From Allacma fusca (taxonomy: Eukaryota > Arthropoda > Collembola > Symphypleona > Sminthuridae): DNA of 64,000 nt. The DNA is taken from contig OX359245.1 in the NCBI GenBank assembly GCA_947179485.1, forward strand, positions 55,973,067 through 56,037,066, read 5' to 3'. The position numbers and the translations under genes were made by a program. Under the pieces are notes generated by a model. The model searched no databases. It saw only the letters and a program-made list of their open reading frames with translations, and was not told the origin of the DNA. Every line of letters starts with the position of its first letter. Position 1 is the first letter of the stretch. Positions 23,075 through 33,569 of the stretch are shown one piece after another.

Positions 23075-23296
23075 ATGATTCAAATAATGAAAGTGGTTAG
23101 TCAAAACGAATTTGAAGAGTTTGACGCATATAAGCGTAGACGCCTTCCTAACGAACGTTTAGAGGGAGAGGTTAACGATCAAGGAACAACTTCAATTGTA
23201 AACACTCACAAGCAAAAGATTTTTAATAACTGGATAGCATTTGAGAATATAAACAAATTACATGCAAAGCAAAAACTTAAAACTAATAAAGTGTGA
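23075..23296 (+). CDS. small charged Polinton protein
   Basis: An intact ORF of 73 residues, highly charged with no Cys or membrane segment. It lies 14 bp after the preceding stop and 4 bp before the penton-like start. An ATG at 23087 is an alternative start. Position and composition fit the small virion/core ORF usually found just upstream of the capsid genes in these elements; there is no direct functional evidence. Confidence 0.5.
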   Translation: MIQIMKVVSQNEFEEFDAYKRRRLPNERLEGEVNDQGTTSIVNTHKQKIFNNWIAFENINKLHAKQKLKTNKV

Positions 23297-23300
23297 AAAT

Positions 23301-24603
23301 ATGGCGTCTGATCGTGTTGAGCAGTTTTTCGCCGTATTACGAAGTCAAGAGTTTACGAATTATTATTCTGAAAATAATGCTTCGTCATTTAGAAACAATT
23401 TATTTGTGAATTTAGGAAATGATGCAAATCATTTTGAAGTTGCTTTGGCCGGGATTGATTACAGGCAGGATTTGGAAAAAAATATTTTTTCATTATTAAC
23501 TAATAGCCATATGAAAGTGGTTGTAAAGCCCGAAAATGAAGACATATTGCTAATTCCAAAAGAAGGGAGAGCATTTATTGATTGGATTTCGATAACAAAC
23601 GAATATTTAGAAAATATTCCTATAGATGTTGAAATACTATTTCTCGGAGATGGCGATAGTATTTTTGTGATAATTGATAACAAAACTGAAAGTAGTTTGA
23701 CTACACCAAAGGAAATAAGTTTTATTCTAGGACTCCCTTCAAATATTATAATGACTGGAAGACATCAAGGGATTACGGCAGTAAATGTTCAGGAATTTGA
23801 GAAATTTAGTGAAGATGTCGAAATAATTATCCATACGCCGGCAAAATTAGAAACAGTTTCGTTTGACAGCGTTGAAGGTATACACGCAGTTAAATCTCAG
23901 ACTACCTTGCAAACAGTTTTAAATCTAGCTGTAACATCAAAAAAAAAAATAAGTACTTGATCTTTTTCATAAAAGATGATTGTTTAGCCGTTAAAAAAAG
24001 TATTGAAAATCCATTAGCTCAAACGTTGTTTTTTTCTACCGGTCTAACCAGAATTATAAATTGCCAGGAAGAATTGACATTAACGCCTGATAAACCTGAA
24101 TATGTATTTTCTAGCATAAATCTACAAATTAAGCCTAAGTTCATTTTCATTCAAATGGACAATATTAGACCGAGTATGATAGGGAGTAAAACATCCAATG
24201 TGTATCGTATAATAAATACGGAAACGTTTACAGGGGGTTGGAAATACCTACGGGGGACATGTGGTACCACCCTATTATAGATAAAAGTCTAGAATGCATT
24301 CACTGCTATATAACCGACGACAATTTAACCGTGAATTCAGTCACGTCTTCACAAGCAACACAAGTTGTTCTTCATTTTAGAAGACGCTCCATGCGTAATA
24401 TTAAATGTGTTAACGGGTGTTCTTTGGAAAAACCAAAGTCTATGGAATCGTCTTCAAGAAGTATACCACTTCGCGGCAAAAATCAAAACGTTGCAACGAA
24501 AAAATCAAAAAATATTAAGAAGAAGCCAAGTGTCAAAACTTCTAAAAATATACGCGTAAAGCCCAAACCTAGCCCTAAAAATGGAAAAACCAAAAGGGTA
24601 TAA
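23301..24603 (+). pseudogene. penton/minor-capsid-like protein, two frameshifts
   Basis: The minor capsid (penton-type single jelly-roll) protein of Polinton-like elements. It begins with the family pattern of an early Phe-x-x-x-Leu strand, Tyr-Tyr, Asn-x-x-Ser-Phe and a VALAGIDY-like segment within 60 residues. Frame 1 runs to 23960; a shift at an 11-A run (23939-23949) moves to the frame of 23957-24280. A second shift at a G5 run (24233-24237) moves to the frame ending at 24603. The late segments carry the usual FIFIQMDNI, TGDMWYHP, CYITDDN and VVLHFRRRS motifs, then a Lys/Ser/Pro-rich tail. Both shifts are in homopolymers, so assembly error and real decay are both possible. The last 23 bases overlap the MCP start. 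Confidence 0.75.
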
Positions 24604-25861
24604 TCCATCGTTCAGATCTGAACTAGACTTGAGCTATGATAAAAACACTGATATTTCAGTTGTCTATTCTACTGATCAAACACTGTATCCAGTAAGCAAT
24701 TATGAAAATCCTGACGTTCCCATTGAATTTTTCTATGAAGGTAACTCCGCATATATTGATGCTAAAGAAAGTTATCTATCATACCAATTAAAAATTCTGA
24801 AGGCCGACGGATCTTCCCTTGCGCCGGGTGACGTTGTTTCCACAATCAATAACTTGTCATGTTCTGTTTTTAAAAATATGGAAATAACCATGAACGGAAC
24901 CGTTGTATGGGAGGCTCAAAATTCATTTGCACACATTAGCTATTTACAAACGTTTATAGAAAATAAGCAACGAAACCTAGAATCCCAACTTTTTTACCTT
25001 GACACCCCTTCCACAAATGTGGCTGCCGACACAAATTTAGGATATGCTAAACGAAGAACGTTTTTGTCCTCAAGTAAAACCGTGGAATTAAGAATGCCAT
25101 TGCTTTTTAATATTGGGAATGCAACAAATTACATTCCTTCTAATATAAGTATAGGAATTAAACTTTCCAGAAATTCCAATAACTTTATCATTTGGGCACC
25201 GTCTTCAGAAAGCGCTGGTTATAGAATCGAGTTGAAAAAGTGTAAGCTCGTTTTACATAAACACACGGTTGCACCAGAAATTATTAAATAACATGAAACC
25301 CTCTTTTCAAAATATGGAAGTATTAAACTTCCTGTAAAAAATTATAAATTAACCAAGGTACTTTTACCAACTGGTACATACAGTTTACCCAACACAGTTC
25401 TTTCTACGGGTAATTTGCCAAATTAGGTTTGTCTTGGACTAGTGTCTCAGAGTGCCCTTTCAGGGGAATATACAAGTAATCCGTTCGTTTTCGACGATTT
25501 TTAGCTTACAAGCATATCTGTATGTGTGGATCACAGGAACGATGAAATGCAGAGCATTGAAACTAATTACGGTAACGACGAGTATTTAGATGCGTACAAT
25601 AAACTTATACAATTGCAAAATTCGATGGATGCAAGCCCGATTATATCAAGAGACCAGTTCAAAAACATGGGACATAAAATTTATGCTTTCCCAATTTTGA
25701 CTACGCCAGTCAAGGACGGATATCCTGGTATAAAAGCCGGAAACTTATGTGCGTCTTTAGTGTTTTCGGAAGGATTGAGTAGCCCTTGTTCATTGATGGC
25801 GTTGTCAATATCTACAGACTTTATAACAATCGGGAAAAATAAAGAAGTATTTATTGACTAA
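24581..25861 (+). pseudogene. major capsid protein, double jelly-roll (F54H12.2-like), three in-frame stops
   Basis: Forms hexon-like trimers of the icosahedral shell in Polinton/adintovirus-like elements. One continuous frame of 427 codons, a normal length for the family. The N-terminus contains the SELDL motif, then VPIEFFYEG, a YIDA segment, LKILKADG and a VFKNMEITMNG strand. The C-terminal half contains LPTGTYSLPN, ISRDQF, a YAFPI turn and a final GKNKEVFID. The frame is broken only by three stop codons: TAA 25289-25291, TAG 25424-25426 and TAG 25502-25504, with no frameshift. The terminal TAA (25859-25861) overlaps the integrase ATG by one base. Confidence 0.9.
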
Positions 25862-26722
25862 TGAATATTAAAAAAGCATATTTGACCCCGGGTAATCCCG
25901 GATCATTAGCAGGAATACAACGATTTATTGAGAACACCGAATATAAGAATCATAGAAAAGTCAAAAATGTGTTAGAAAAAATTGAAGCGTATGTAAGACA
26001 TAAACCTGCTAACCGACGAATTCCTCGACGTAAATTTTTAGCAGCCAAATTGGATGCAATTTGGCAGATAGATATTTTAATTTATGTACAGAAATTTTCG
26101 AGCGAGAATAGGGGATATAAACATATATTAGTTTGTACTGATGTTTTAAGTAGAAAACTGTTTGTGGAACCAATTAAAAATAAAAGTTCTGAAGAAGTTT
26201 TAAAAGCGTTCAAAACCATACTAAAACGAGAAAAACGAACGCCATTATACTTACATAGTGATGATGGTAGGGAATTTTATGGGGTGTTTCAAAAGTGGTT
26301 AAAAGCAAATAATATTAAGAAGTATTCAACGAATTCGCCTGAAAAGGCGTCAATAGTGGAACGAAATATTAGAAGTTTGATGACAAGACTGTTTAAGTTC
26401 TTTACGTATACCGGAAATCACAGATATATCTATGTATTACAATCCGTTGTTAAAAGTATGAATTCCGAAGTACATCCGGCTCATAATATGGCTCTAAATG
26501 ATGTAACTACTGAGAATGAAAACCAAGTTTGGCTACGACAATATGCTGATCAACTCTTCACGTCGAAACAAACGAGCGATTTAAAACCCAAGTTTTCAGT
26601 AAAATTTTCAAAGTGTCAGAGGTTAGACAGAATAACCCTATTACCTTCTTCCTGGTAGACACGTTTAAAAAAAGGAGAAAATCGAAGGCGGCTTTTACAG
26701 AGCTGAACTCCAACCGTTGAAA
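25861..26722 (+). pseudogene. Polinton integrase (retroviral-type DDE), C-terminal frameshifts
   Basis: Inserts the element into host DNA. The catalytic rve core is intact within the first open segment, 25861-26658: Asp in WQIDIL, Asp in LHSDDGREF and Glu in KASIVERN, the expected D,D-35-E arrangement. An N-terminal segment with KKAYLTPG and GIQRFIENT precedes it. The C-terminal chromo/SH3-like region is displaced. The expected motif around NPITFFLVD is in a second frame from about 26616, and the terminal EKIEGGFYRAELQ motif is in a third frame ending in TAA at 26722; the second shift lies in an A7 run at 26667-26673. Starts in a TAATG overlap with the capsid gene. Confidence 0.85.
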
Positions 26723-27188
26723 TAATTGTAATTATATAACAGTAGTTTTTCATGTTTTTATACTACAAGACTAGAATATTTGGAATAATGCCTTACAACT
26801 GGATCACAGTCTATTATCTGGTATGTGTACATTCTAAAAGTTGCATTTCGCATATATTATTTATTTATATTTTCAAAGTGCCATTTTCCATTGACTGTTC
26901 GGTCAAATCAAAAAAATTACATACTTGTAATATGTGCGTTACTTCCTCGTTTGTTTTAGATATAAATACCGTTCGTGGAATATAGTTAGTTACATGTTGT
27001 AAACTTTCCAATGGATCTAGCCTCACATCGGTGTTCGCATACAACGTCCCAACTGCATAGGAGTATTTCCCTAACACTTTATTGTTGCATACATTGCTTT
27101 GGAATTACATATTCCAAACATACAATTCTGTTTTCCCAAAGACCGTACTGTATAATTAAGTGCAAACTTTGTGGCAGGAAGAAATACA
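26723..27188. other. spacer between integrase and dUTPase
   Basis: A minus-strand open stretch at 27077-26865 lacks an ATG and matches nothing recognised. The upstream control region of the dUTPase must lie here, but no clear TATA/Inr pair was found. Confidence 0.4.
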
Positions 27189-27797
27189 ATGAAAGTCCGA
27201 ATTGTTCTTCTTCATCCCGAGGCCCGGTGTCCGACTCAACAGTATCAAGCAGCGGGGCTTGATCTATACTCAATAGAAAATATAATCATTTTCCCTTATG
27301 GACGCGTTACAATCAAAACCGGTATTGCAGTGGAGCTTCCAGTTGGAACGTATGGACAATTTAAGGAAAGATCGTCCATGGCAAAGCGCGGTATCATTGT
27401 TAATGGTGGCGTCATTGACAATGATTACAGTAAGATGTTATTCGTAATAATTTGTTTAAAATTTCTTACAAAATTCATTTAAATAAAATGTATTATTATC
27501 CATTTTATTCATTTCGATTTTATCATTACAGGAGGCGAAATACTAGTGATTCTGAAAAACGACAGCTATAGCAAGGTTGAGATTAAAGTCGGAACACGAA
27601 TTGGGCAGCTTCTCGTCAACCCGTATCCACATAATTTGGAAATTGAAGTTGCAGAGGTAAATATGCAATTTAATATTACCGGTACCTTTAAATAATGTTT
27701 ATTTAAAAATAAAAGTAATTAATATTTAATTGCTTATTTACAGGAACTCTCATGCACTGAAAGGGGCGATCAAGGTTTTGGATCCAGTGGTTTATAA
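27189..27797 (+). CDS. dUTPase (trimeric type), three exons, apparently intact
   Basis: Hydrolyses dUTP to dUMP and pyrophosphate, keeping uracil out of newly made DNA. Exons 27189-27429, 27532-27656 and 27744-27797 give 139 residues with matching phases and GT-AG introns. All five motifs of homotrimeric dUTPases are present: I AGLDLYS (residues 22-28), II RSSMAKRG (61-68), III GGVIDNDYRGEI completed across intron 1 (73-84), IV RIGQLLV, V RGDQGFGSSG near the C-terminus. AATAAA follows at about 27810. It is the only enzyme gene of the element without a visible defect. It lies inside the terminal repeats. Whether the introns mark capture of a host gene or later gain cannot be told here. Confidence 0.9.
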
Positions 27798-28161
27798 GCA
27801 TAATTTCATAATAAAATATAATAAAAATTTTCATTGTAATTTTACAAAAAAATTTAAATTGTTAAGTTTCTCACTCGTTAGATTGGATTTAAAATTTTAA
27901 TTTGTGCGTAAAATAAAAACAAAATTATAATTGGCGTTCAAATTTAATTCAGATTCGTATTTTTTGTCATAAATGATCGCGCGCAGTTAATGTAATGTGT
28001 AAAACGTTATTTAATTACTTGACCGCCATTTTGGATGACCGTGAATCGTAATCGTTCAGTTCATAGTATCGTTGTATATCAAACCATACGAGGAGTAAAA
28101 CTGGCATGCATGTGGTTTTGGATATATCTATATCAAATACGTTTTACTTCTTTTATATTGG
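27798..28161. other. inner right arm of the Polinton
   Basis: No gene. AT-rich sequence follows the dUTPase polyadenylation signal, then a diverged inner unit of the terminal repeat. Confidence 0.5.
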
Positions 28162-28508
28162 TATATGAGTAAAAACGAAAACATTCGCAAAGCCTTGAGA
28201 GGAGAGGAAGAACGTGTGAGAGAGCTGGAAGTGAAAATATGGTTTTATTCGATAATTATAATTGGATATCTTTGGGGAGCTGTCAATGAGTGGTTCTAAA
28301 TGTTATTACCCTGGAATATAAAATTTTGGATTCGAACCTTTAAACTTTAAAATGTTTAGCTTATGGAAGGGTTCATTAATGGTAGCCTGTAATGTAGTGC
28401 GTATGCACATATATTTCTTCGAGATATACCTATATCCCAGACTCCACTTTTATATTGGTATATGAGTGAAAATGAAAAAAACCCTAAAGCCTTACTTTTT
28501 ATACTACT
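28162..28508 (-). repeat. Polinton right terminal inverted repeat
   Basis: The inverted copy of 15464-15811, ending TTTTTATACTACT. The word TTTTATATTGGTATATGAGT recurs about 297 bp apart (28151 and 28448), matching the spacing in the left repeat. Confidence 0.85.
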
Positions 28509-28513
28509 TGCTT

Positions 28514-29074
28514 GATTATAGAAGACGGTATATATAGTTGCTACGTTAAACAATATATTAGGTCCTATAATGGAGCTCCGCCACTTAAAGTAGTGACAGC
28601 GCATAGTCCTGATCACGGATGATATATCCATACTATATCATGTGTATTTATTCGTGAGTCGTGGGGCAAATTTATTAATGCTAATATAAAGGGTTGCTAT
28701 CTAATAGGGAATTCATTGTACTTGCAAATTATACTGCTCGTTTCTATGCTCCCATTAGCTAAACACCGAATGAAGGATTTCCGCATTAAAAAACTACTCA
28801 ATAAATGGCAATTTCCAGGAAGCAAAACGTTCGGGAAATAAAATTGATTAATAGCTGCTGCAAATTCTATTCCTGTAGAAAATTTATTTATTCAGTCGGA
28901 AGGTTCTGCTTTGATAGGTGTAAACCACGGAGAAATGTAACACACTTACAAAGTAACGTGTGTTACCTTGAAGTATCTATTACACCCGTTTATCAAGTGT
29001 TTCAATTTTGTCTACTTCTTTACTTGCTTCTATCATAGTTAGGTAACCGGATGCAAAAACAACGTTCTTGAACA
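28514..29074. other. upstream flank of receptor copy B
   Basis: No gene. Similarity to 3440-4030 and 42900-43480 starts near 28690 and marks the duplicated promoter-side region of the receptor family. Confidence 0.5.
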
Positions 29075-29456
29075 ATGAAACTCTCAGTCAACATTTATAT
29101 TCTAATCGTTTGTTTCATACAAGCATTTGGCAAAGATCATTACACACATTTTCGGAACTTGCAATTTTTACAATGGGTATTTCGGGACTGTTTGATAGTC
29201 CTTTATACCCCTAAAATTGTGCTAGAGAACCTTAGTGAAAACACACACCCACTTGTTTACTACACAACTCCTTTTCGGAAATCTGGTGACGGGGATTTTC
29301 ACAGATTGGTTGAAGGACACCGCACAATCCTTACGAGAAAATGCCCTCTGTTCGATTTGAACGAAAAAATTACTGCAGGGTGCGCCTTGATGCGTAGATC
29401 ATTTTTGATAATTGCCCCGAAAAAATCTGACGACGGGATTCGGAGATATCCCGGGT

Positions 29457-29656
29457 NNNNNNNNNNNNNNNNNNNNNNNNNNNNNNNNNNNNNNNNNNNN
29501 NNNNNNNNNNNNNNNNNNNNNNNNNNNNNNNNNNNNNNNNNNNNNNNNNNNNNNNNNNNNNNNNNNNNNNNNNNNNNNNNNNNNNNNNNNNNNNNNNNNN
29601 NNNNNNNNNNNNNNNNNNNNNNNNNNNNNNNNNNNNNNNNNNNNNNNNNNNNNNNN
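29457..29656. other. assembly gap, 200 N
   Basis: Exactly 200 unknown bases, a conventional scaffold gap size. The true length and content of the transposon interior are therefore unknown. Confidence 1.
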
Positions 29657-29659
29657 TTT

Positions 29660-30370
29660 AAACCCAGATGAGTTGTCTGTCAAGTTTGGTTCCAGTTTGT
29701 GACACGATGACCCAGCTGTGACATCCGAGGTCAATATCTTACCCAAACCTAAGATGGTGAGATAACTAAAATCATCCAACTGGAACCAAAATAGACAGGC
29801 AACACATCTGGGTTTAAACCAAAAGTTCTAGCCTATTTGAGGGTAATTCGAATGATTTTGGGCGCCAAATACGCTATGAGTATGATATTGAGATCGGAGG
29901 TCACAGCTAGGTGTCACATCGTGTCCCAAACTGGAACCAAACTTGATAGGCAACTCATTTGGGCTTAAACCAAACGTTCTAGCCTATTTGCGGGTAATTC
30001 GAATTACGTTTAGGTACCAAATCCGGTATGGGTAAGATATTGACCTCGGAGGTCACATCCGGGTCATCGTGTCATCAACTGTAACCAAACTTGACAGACT
30101 ACCCATCCAAGAATAAAACAACAGTTCTAGTATATTTGCTGGTAATTCGAATGATTTTTGGCACCAATTCCGGTATGAGAGTGATATTGAGATCGGAGGT
30201 CACAGCTAGGTCATCGTGTCACAAACTGGAACCAAACTTGACGGGCAACTCATCTGGGCTTAAACCAAAAGTTCTAGTCTATTTGCGGACAATTCGAATG
30301 ATTTTTGGGTACCAAATCCAGTATGGGTAAGATATTGACCTCGGGGGTCACAGCTGGGTCATCGTGTCAC
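29660..30370. repeat. tandem array of about 149-bp units
   Basis: Units share the words GGAACCAAACTTGACAGGCAAC, GTTCTAGCCTATTTGCGGGTAATTCGAATGA and GAGGTCACAGCTGGGTCATCG. Corresponding points fall near 29782, 29933, 30081 and 30229, a period of about 149 bp. The array enters the assembly gap on the left. Confidence 0.7.
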
Positions 30371-32762
30371 CAACTGGAGCCAAACTCGGCACACGTTTAA
30401 TATGTGTCTAATTAAAGCCCTGATTCCAATTTGGGGCAGTTTTGTCACCATTTAGATTATGAAACCGGTATCGACGCTCTTTGACCTCTTGAGGTCAATA
30501 TCTTGGAATTTTTGAGGTGCTATCTCGCTGAAATTTTTTTTTGCACGTTATTTAATTTTTATTCTTGCCATTTTGAAGTTATATTGCTAATTTGCCCTGT
30601 TTGAATTTTTTGGTACCCCATGAGCCCCCCCTCATTTTTTTCTAACTTTGACCCGGGATATCTCCGAATCCCGTCGTCAGATTTTTTCGGGGCAATTATC
30701 AAAAATGATCTACGCATCAAGGCGCACCCTGCAGTAATTTTTTCGTTCAAATCGAACAGAGGGCATTTTCTCGTAAGGATTGTGCGGTGTCCTTCATTCA
30801 GGCCCATTTAAAACCATCCAATTGTCAGTCAGTCTTCTTACTCTTTAACGGAGAAGTTTTGAAATCCTCTAAAGTATTTTCGTACTACGCATCTCGAAGC
30901 CTGGGTTTCATAACCACCTACAAAGTCCAACCCTTCGTCACATTAGGGTTAATAATTAAAGCCCCAATAACAGCAGAATATCTAAGACATAAAAAATATT
31001 TTGTCAAATTTTACGATTTATTTTATGTCCGTAGCAACTTAAACTGGTTTTCTGCGGTATTTCTTTTGGATGAAATTCACAGAAGGAAAACTCAAAAGAG
31101 TACAACAAAACACATTTTTATCCACGCTTGGCAAAAAATGTGCCGGAAATGCTTTCACAAGGATTGGATGTTTCATGATCTTCAAGTTGGTCACTACTGG
31201 AATGATTATGATGGATTTCGAGAAAACCTCCGAGGCTACTGTGAATACCAAAGCCAGCACAAAATTCACCGACCAGAACTTGGAATTACTGACTATAAAT
31301 TGAGAGCCGAAAGCTTAGGTACGTTTTTGTTTTACAAGGGAAAACACGCATTTGTGTCCAAAACGAATTTGACCCACTATGAATTCATTATAATGGCGAT
31401 AGCGAAGCATCATTTCTCAAATTCTAGTTTCTTCAGTTCCTTATACCAAAACGAATTCCAGCAAAAGCAAACAAGAGCAAAAGTTGACGCTCGAGCCACG
31501 TTTAACTCCGTTGAAAGTACCCAGGCATTTCTGCCCTTGAGGACCGATAGCTTGATGTTTATTTCCTGCGCCGGATTGGAAACATCTCTAACCTACAAAA
31601 TTTATAGCAACCCATTTCAGGGTAAAACATGGCTATGCATTTCTGGCATTGCAATCCTCACAGTGATTTTTCTGAATTCTCATGGAAAATCAAATATTCA
31701 CAAAATATACGCAATGGTCATGTTACCAATAAGAGCCCTTTTAGAGCAATTGAATACGGAAATGGCCGATATTCCAAAAACGAGGAAACTCAGAATGGTC
31801 ATCTTCGCATGGTTACTGGCCTCTATTGTTTTGAGCAATGCATACAAAGGAATCCTCACTTCCGACCTCACAGCGCTCAAACCGTTCAGTGGACTCGAAA
31901 GTTTTGATAACCTCACTGATTTTGATTTGATGATAGCTCCGAACCCAACATATAGCAATCACGCATGGGAATACGAATTTAACCACATGGTTCTTAAAAA
32001 GAACCTTATTTCCGGCATTTTACCTACTCAATATGATTTATTAAGGCTACTGAGACCATCTTCGGAAAAATTTGCTCTCGAAGCCAGGCAGCGAGATAGA
32101 TTTCAAATCAGTTTGACAACACCCAGATTTCCTTATTTGGCTACTTCTAAAGTAGGAAGCTTCTTTCTGAATTTTGTAGTAAGTCAAGTGCCCCCTTGGC
32201 ACGAGAACCAGTATGAAATATCTCCAATGAGTTTGAAATTAATTGAAAAGGCTGTGGGGATTTCCCAGCACCTATGCTATCCACTTAGGCCTCAAGTGAG
32301 ATCTTTGGAAGATCATATACTGACTTGCAATGGGGTAGCTTTTTTGGATTTTGGGAGCAACATTCTGAACTTACATATTTCTAAAGGTAAAAGAGCAAGC
32401 CCGATGAGACGCCCTTTGATTTTGGGGAAGGAGAAAATTTTTACGGGAGACTTCGGATGGAGCTTCGAAGACTCGTCCTCTTATTCGCTATTGAGCTTCT
32501 TGAGGAAGCTGCACGAGACAGGGATTTTCCTTTGGATTAAAGGGAGGATCAATTCTTTGCAAGAGACTGGGTTGGAGTTAAAATATTGGATAAGCACCCC
32601 AAGAGGCGTTGAAACAATTAAAGTTACCTCTAATTTTGCTCAAACTTTATTCAGAATATTCATATTATTGTGTTTCTTTAGTTTTGTTTCCTTTGTTTCT
32701 GAAATGATCACGATGCTTTTTTAGCTGGCAGTATTTAACTAAAGTACACGCTCTATATACTA

Positions 32763-33567
32763 CAGTCTACTCTCGTTATAACGACATTGATAAATCTCCC
32801 AAAAAGTGACGTTATATGGGAACGACGTTATAGAGGCACATAAAATAAATAAGGGTTTAATTGGAAATTTTGATTTTTAGTTAAATTGGAGTCATGTCTC
32901 GTTTTATTTAAGTACCACATACTGTGTATCTATGCAGAATAAGAATAAAAATAGGATATTTTAATTAGTAAATAATAACATTTTTCCAGGTTTCCCACAC
33001 TACAAACATCGCCAACGCCAAAGGACAGGATTGAATAAAGTATTTCCTGAATTTCAATAAGGCACTTCTCAGACCATTTAAAATAAATTTCAAACAATGA
33101 AGAATGTAATTCCGTTAAAACTATGAATATCAGTTCTTTACTGGGTGCAAAAATAAATCTAAAAGGTTAGAAATGTGGATTTTTCTGGATAGGGCTTTAT
33201 CAATGTCGTTACCATGCTTGCACATATATTTATAATAATACGTTCTTCCAGTCTTTTATAAGGTCGCTGCATAATACACCAATGCAATTATAGTAAAACT
33301 GAAGAGTAAAAATAACTTTAAAATGATAGCACCAGTAGGTAACTTATTTAGCTTGGTTTGGAGCTTTGTAACGTTAACATGACGTTTTATAAGGGGACGC
33401 GTTTCACCCTACGGCTACAAAAAACCGACTTTATAAAGGAACTGACGTTATAACGAGTGACGTCATAAAGATAGAAATTATCATACAATGTAGCTTGGGG
33501 GGAACCTAGGATGACTTTATAGGGAGAGTGACTCTATAGGGAGAGACGTTATAAGGAGAGTCGACTG
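32763..33567. mobile_element. pogo/Tigger-like MITE
   Basis: Inverted ends CAGTCTACTCTCGTTATAACG and their complement (ending GAGAGTCGACTG), flanked by TA dinucleotides (32761-32762, 33568-33569). About 805 bp, no coding capacity. Ends of this form are characteristic of pogo-related elements. Confidence 0.75.
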
Positions 33568-33569
33568 TA

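Larger units (their letters stand above)
15464..28508 (+). mobile_element. Polinton/Maverick (adintovirus-like) element, 13.0 kb, decayed
   Basis: A large self-synthesizing transposon related to adintoviruses. It is bounded by inverted repeats of about 350 bp starting AGTAGTATAAAA and by a 5-bp direct repeat, TGCTT (15459-15463 and 28509-28513); Polintons usually show 6 bp. Inside are the family hallmarks: protein-primed PolB, A32-like packaging ATPase, penton-like and double-jelly-roll capsid genes, and a retroviral-type integrase. It also carries membrane-protein genes and a dUTPase. Its length is a little under the usual 15-20 kb. PolB, ATPase, penton, MCP and integrase each carry at least one stop or frameshift, so this copy looks inactive. 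It sits between receptor copies A and B. Confidence 0.9.
29315..30792. mobile_element. TIR transposon inside receptor copy B, no target duplication
   Basis: Long, nearly perfect inverted repeats of at least 140 bp beginning GGACACCGCACAATCC (29315-29456 and about 30650-30792). The left flank ends GTTGAA and the right flank begins TTCATTCAG; joined, they match the paralogues without any duplicated bases. The interior holds a tandem array of about 149 bp and the assembly gap. No transposase was seen outside the gap. Insertion without target duplication is known for Spy-type elements (at AAA^TTT), but the assignment here is only a suggestion. Confidence 0.75.
29075..32724 (+). pseudogene. ionotropic-receptor-like gene, copy B, split by a transposon
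   Basis: The same family as copy A. The signal peptide starts at 29075 and the reading frame is open for exactly 80 codons to 29314. It is then interrupted by a transposon (29315-30792) and resumes in the same frame from 30793 to the stop at 32724 (644 codons). Coding material on both sides therefore totals 723 residues with no other defect visible. The channel motifs are present: SNAYKGILTSDLT, the preceding membrane segments and the final helix ending in FVSEMITMLF. The gene seems to have been intact until the insertion. An ORF lacking the signal peptide could still be translated from downstream. Function as a chemosensory channel is inferred from family topology. Confidence 0.75.

Noticed and set aside
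23939-24237. Programmed frameshifting in the penton-like gene
   Set aside because: The A11 and G5 runs lack a recognisable downstream structure and the element shows other damage; indels or assembly errors are more likely.
24581-25861. Stop-codon readthrough or reassignment in the Polinton capsid gene
   Set aside because: Both TAA and TAG occur at non-equivalent family positions, and other genes of the element also show frameshifts and TGA; decay is simpler.
26865-27077. Minus-strand ORF between integrase and dUTPase
   Set aside because: It has no ATG start, no recognised motif and no splice signals that connect it to another exon.
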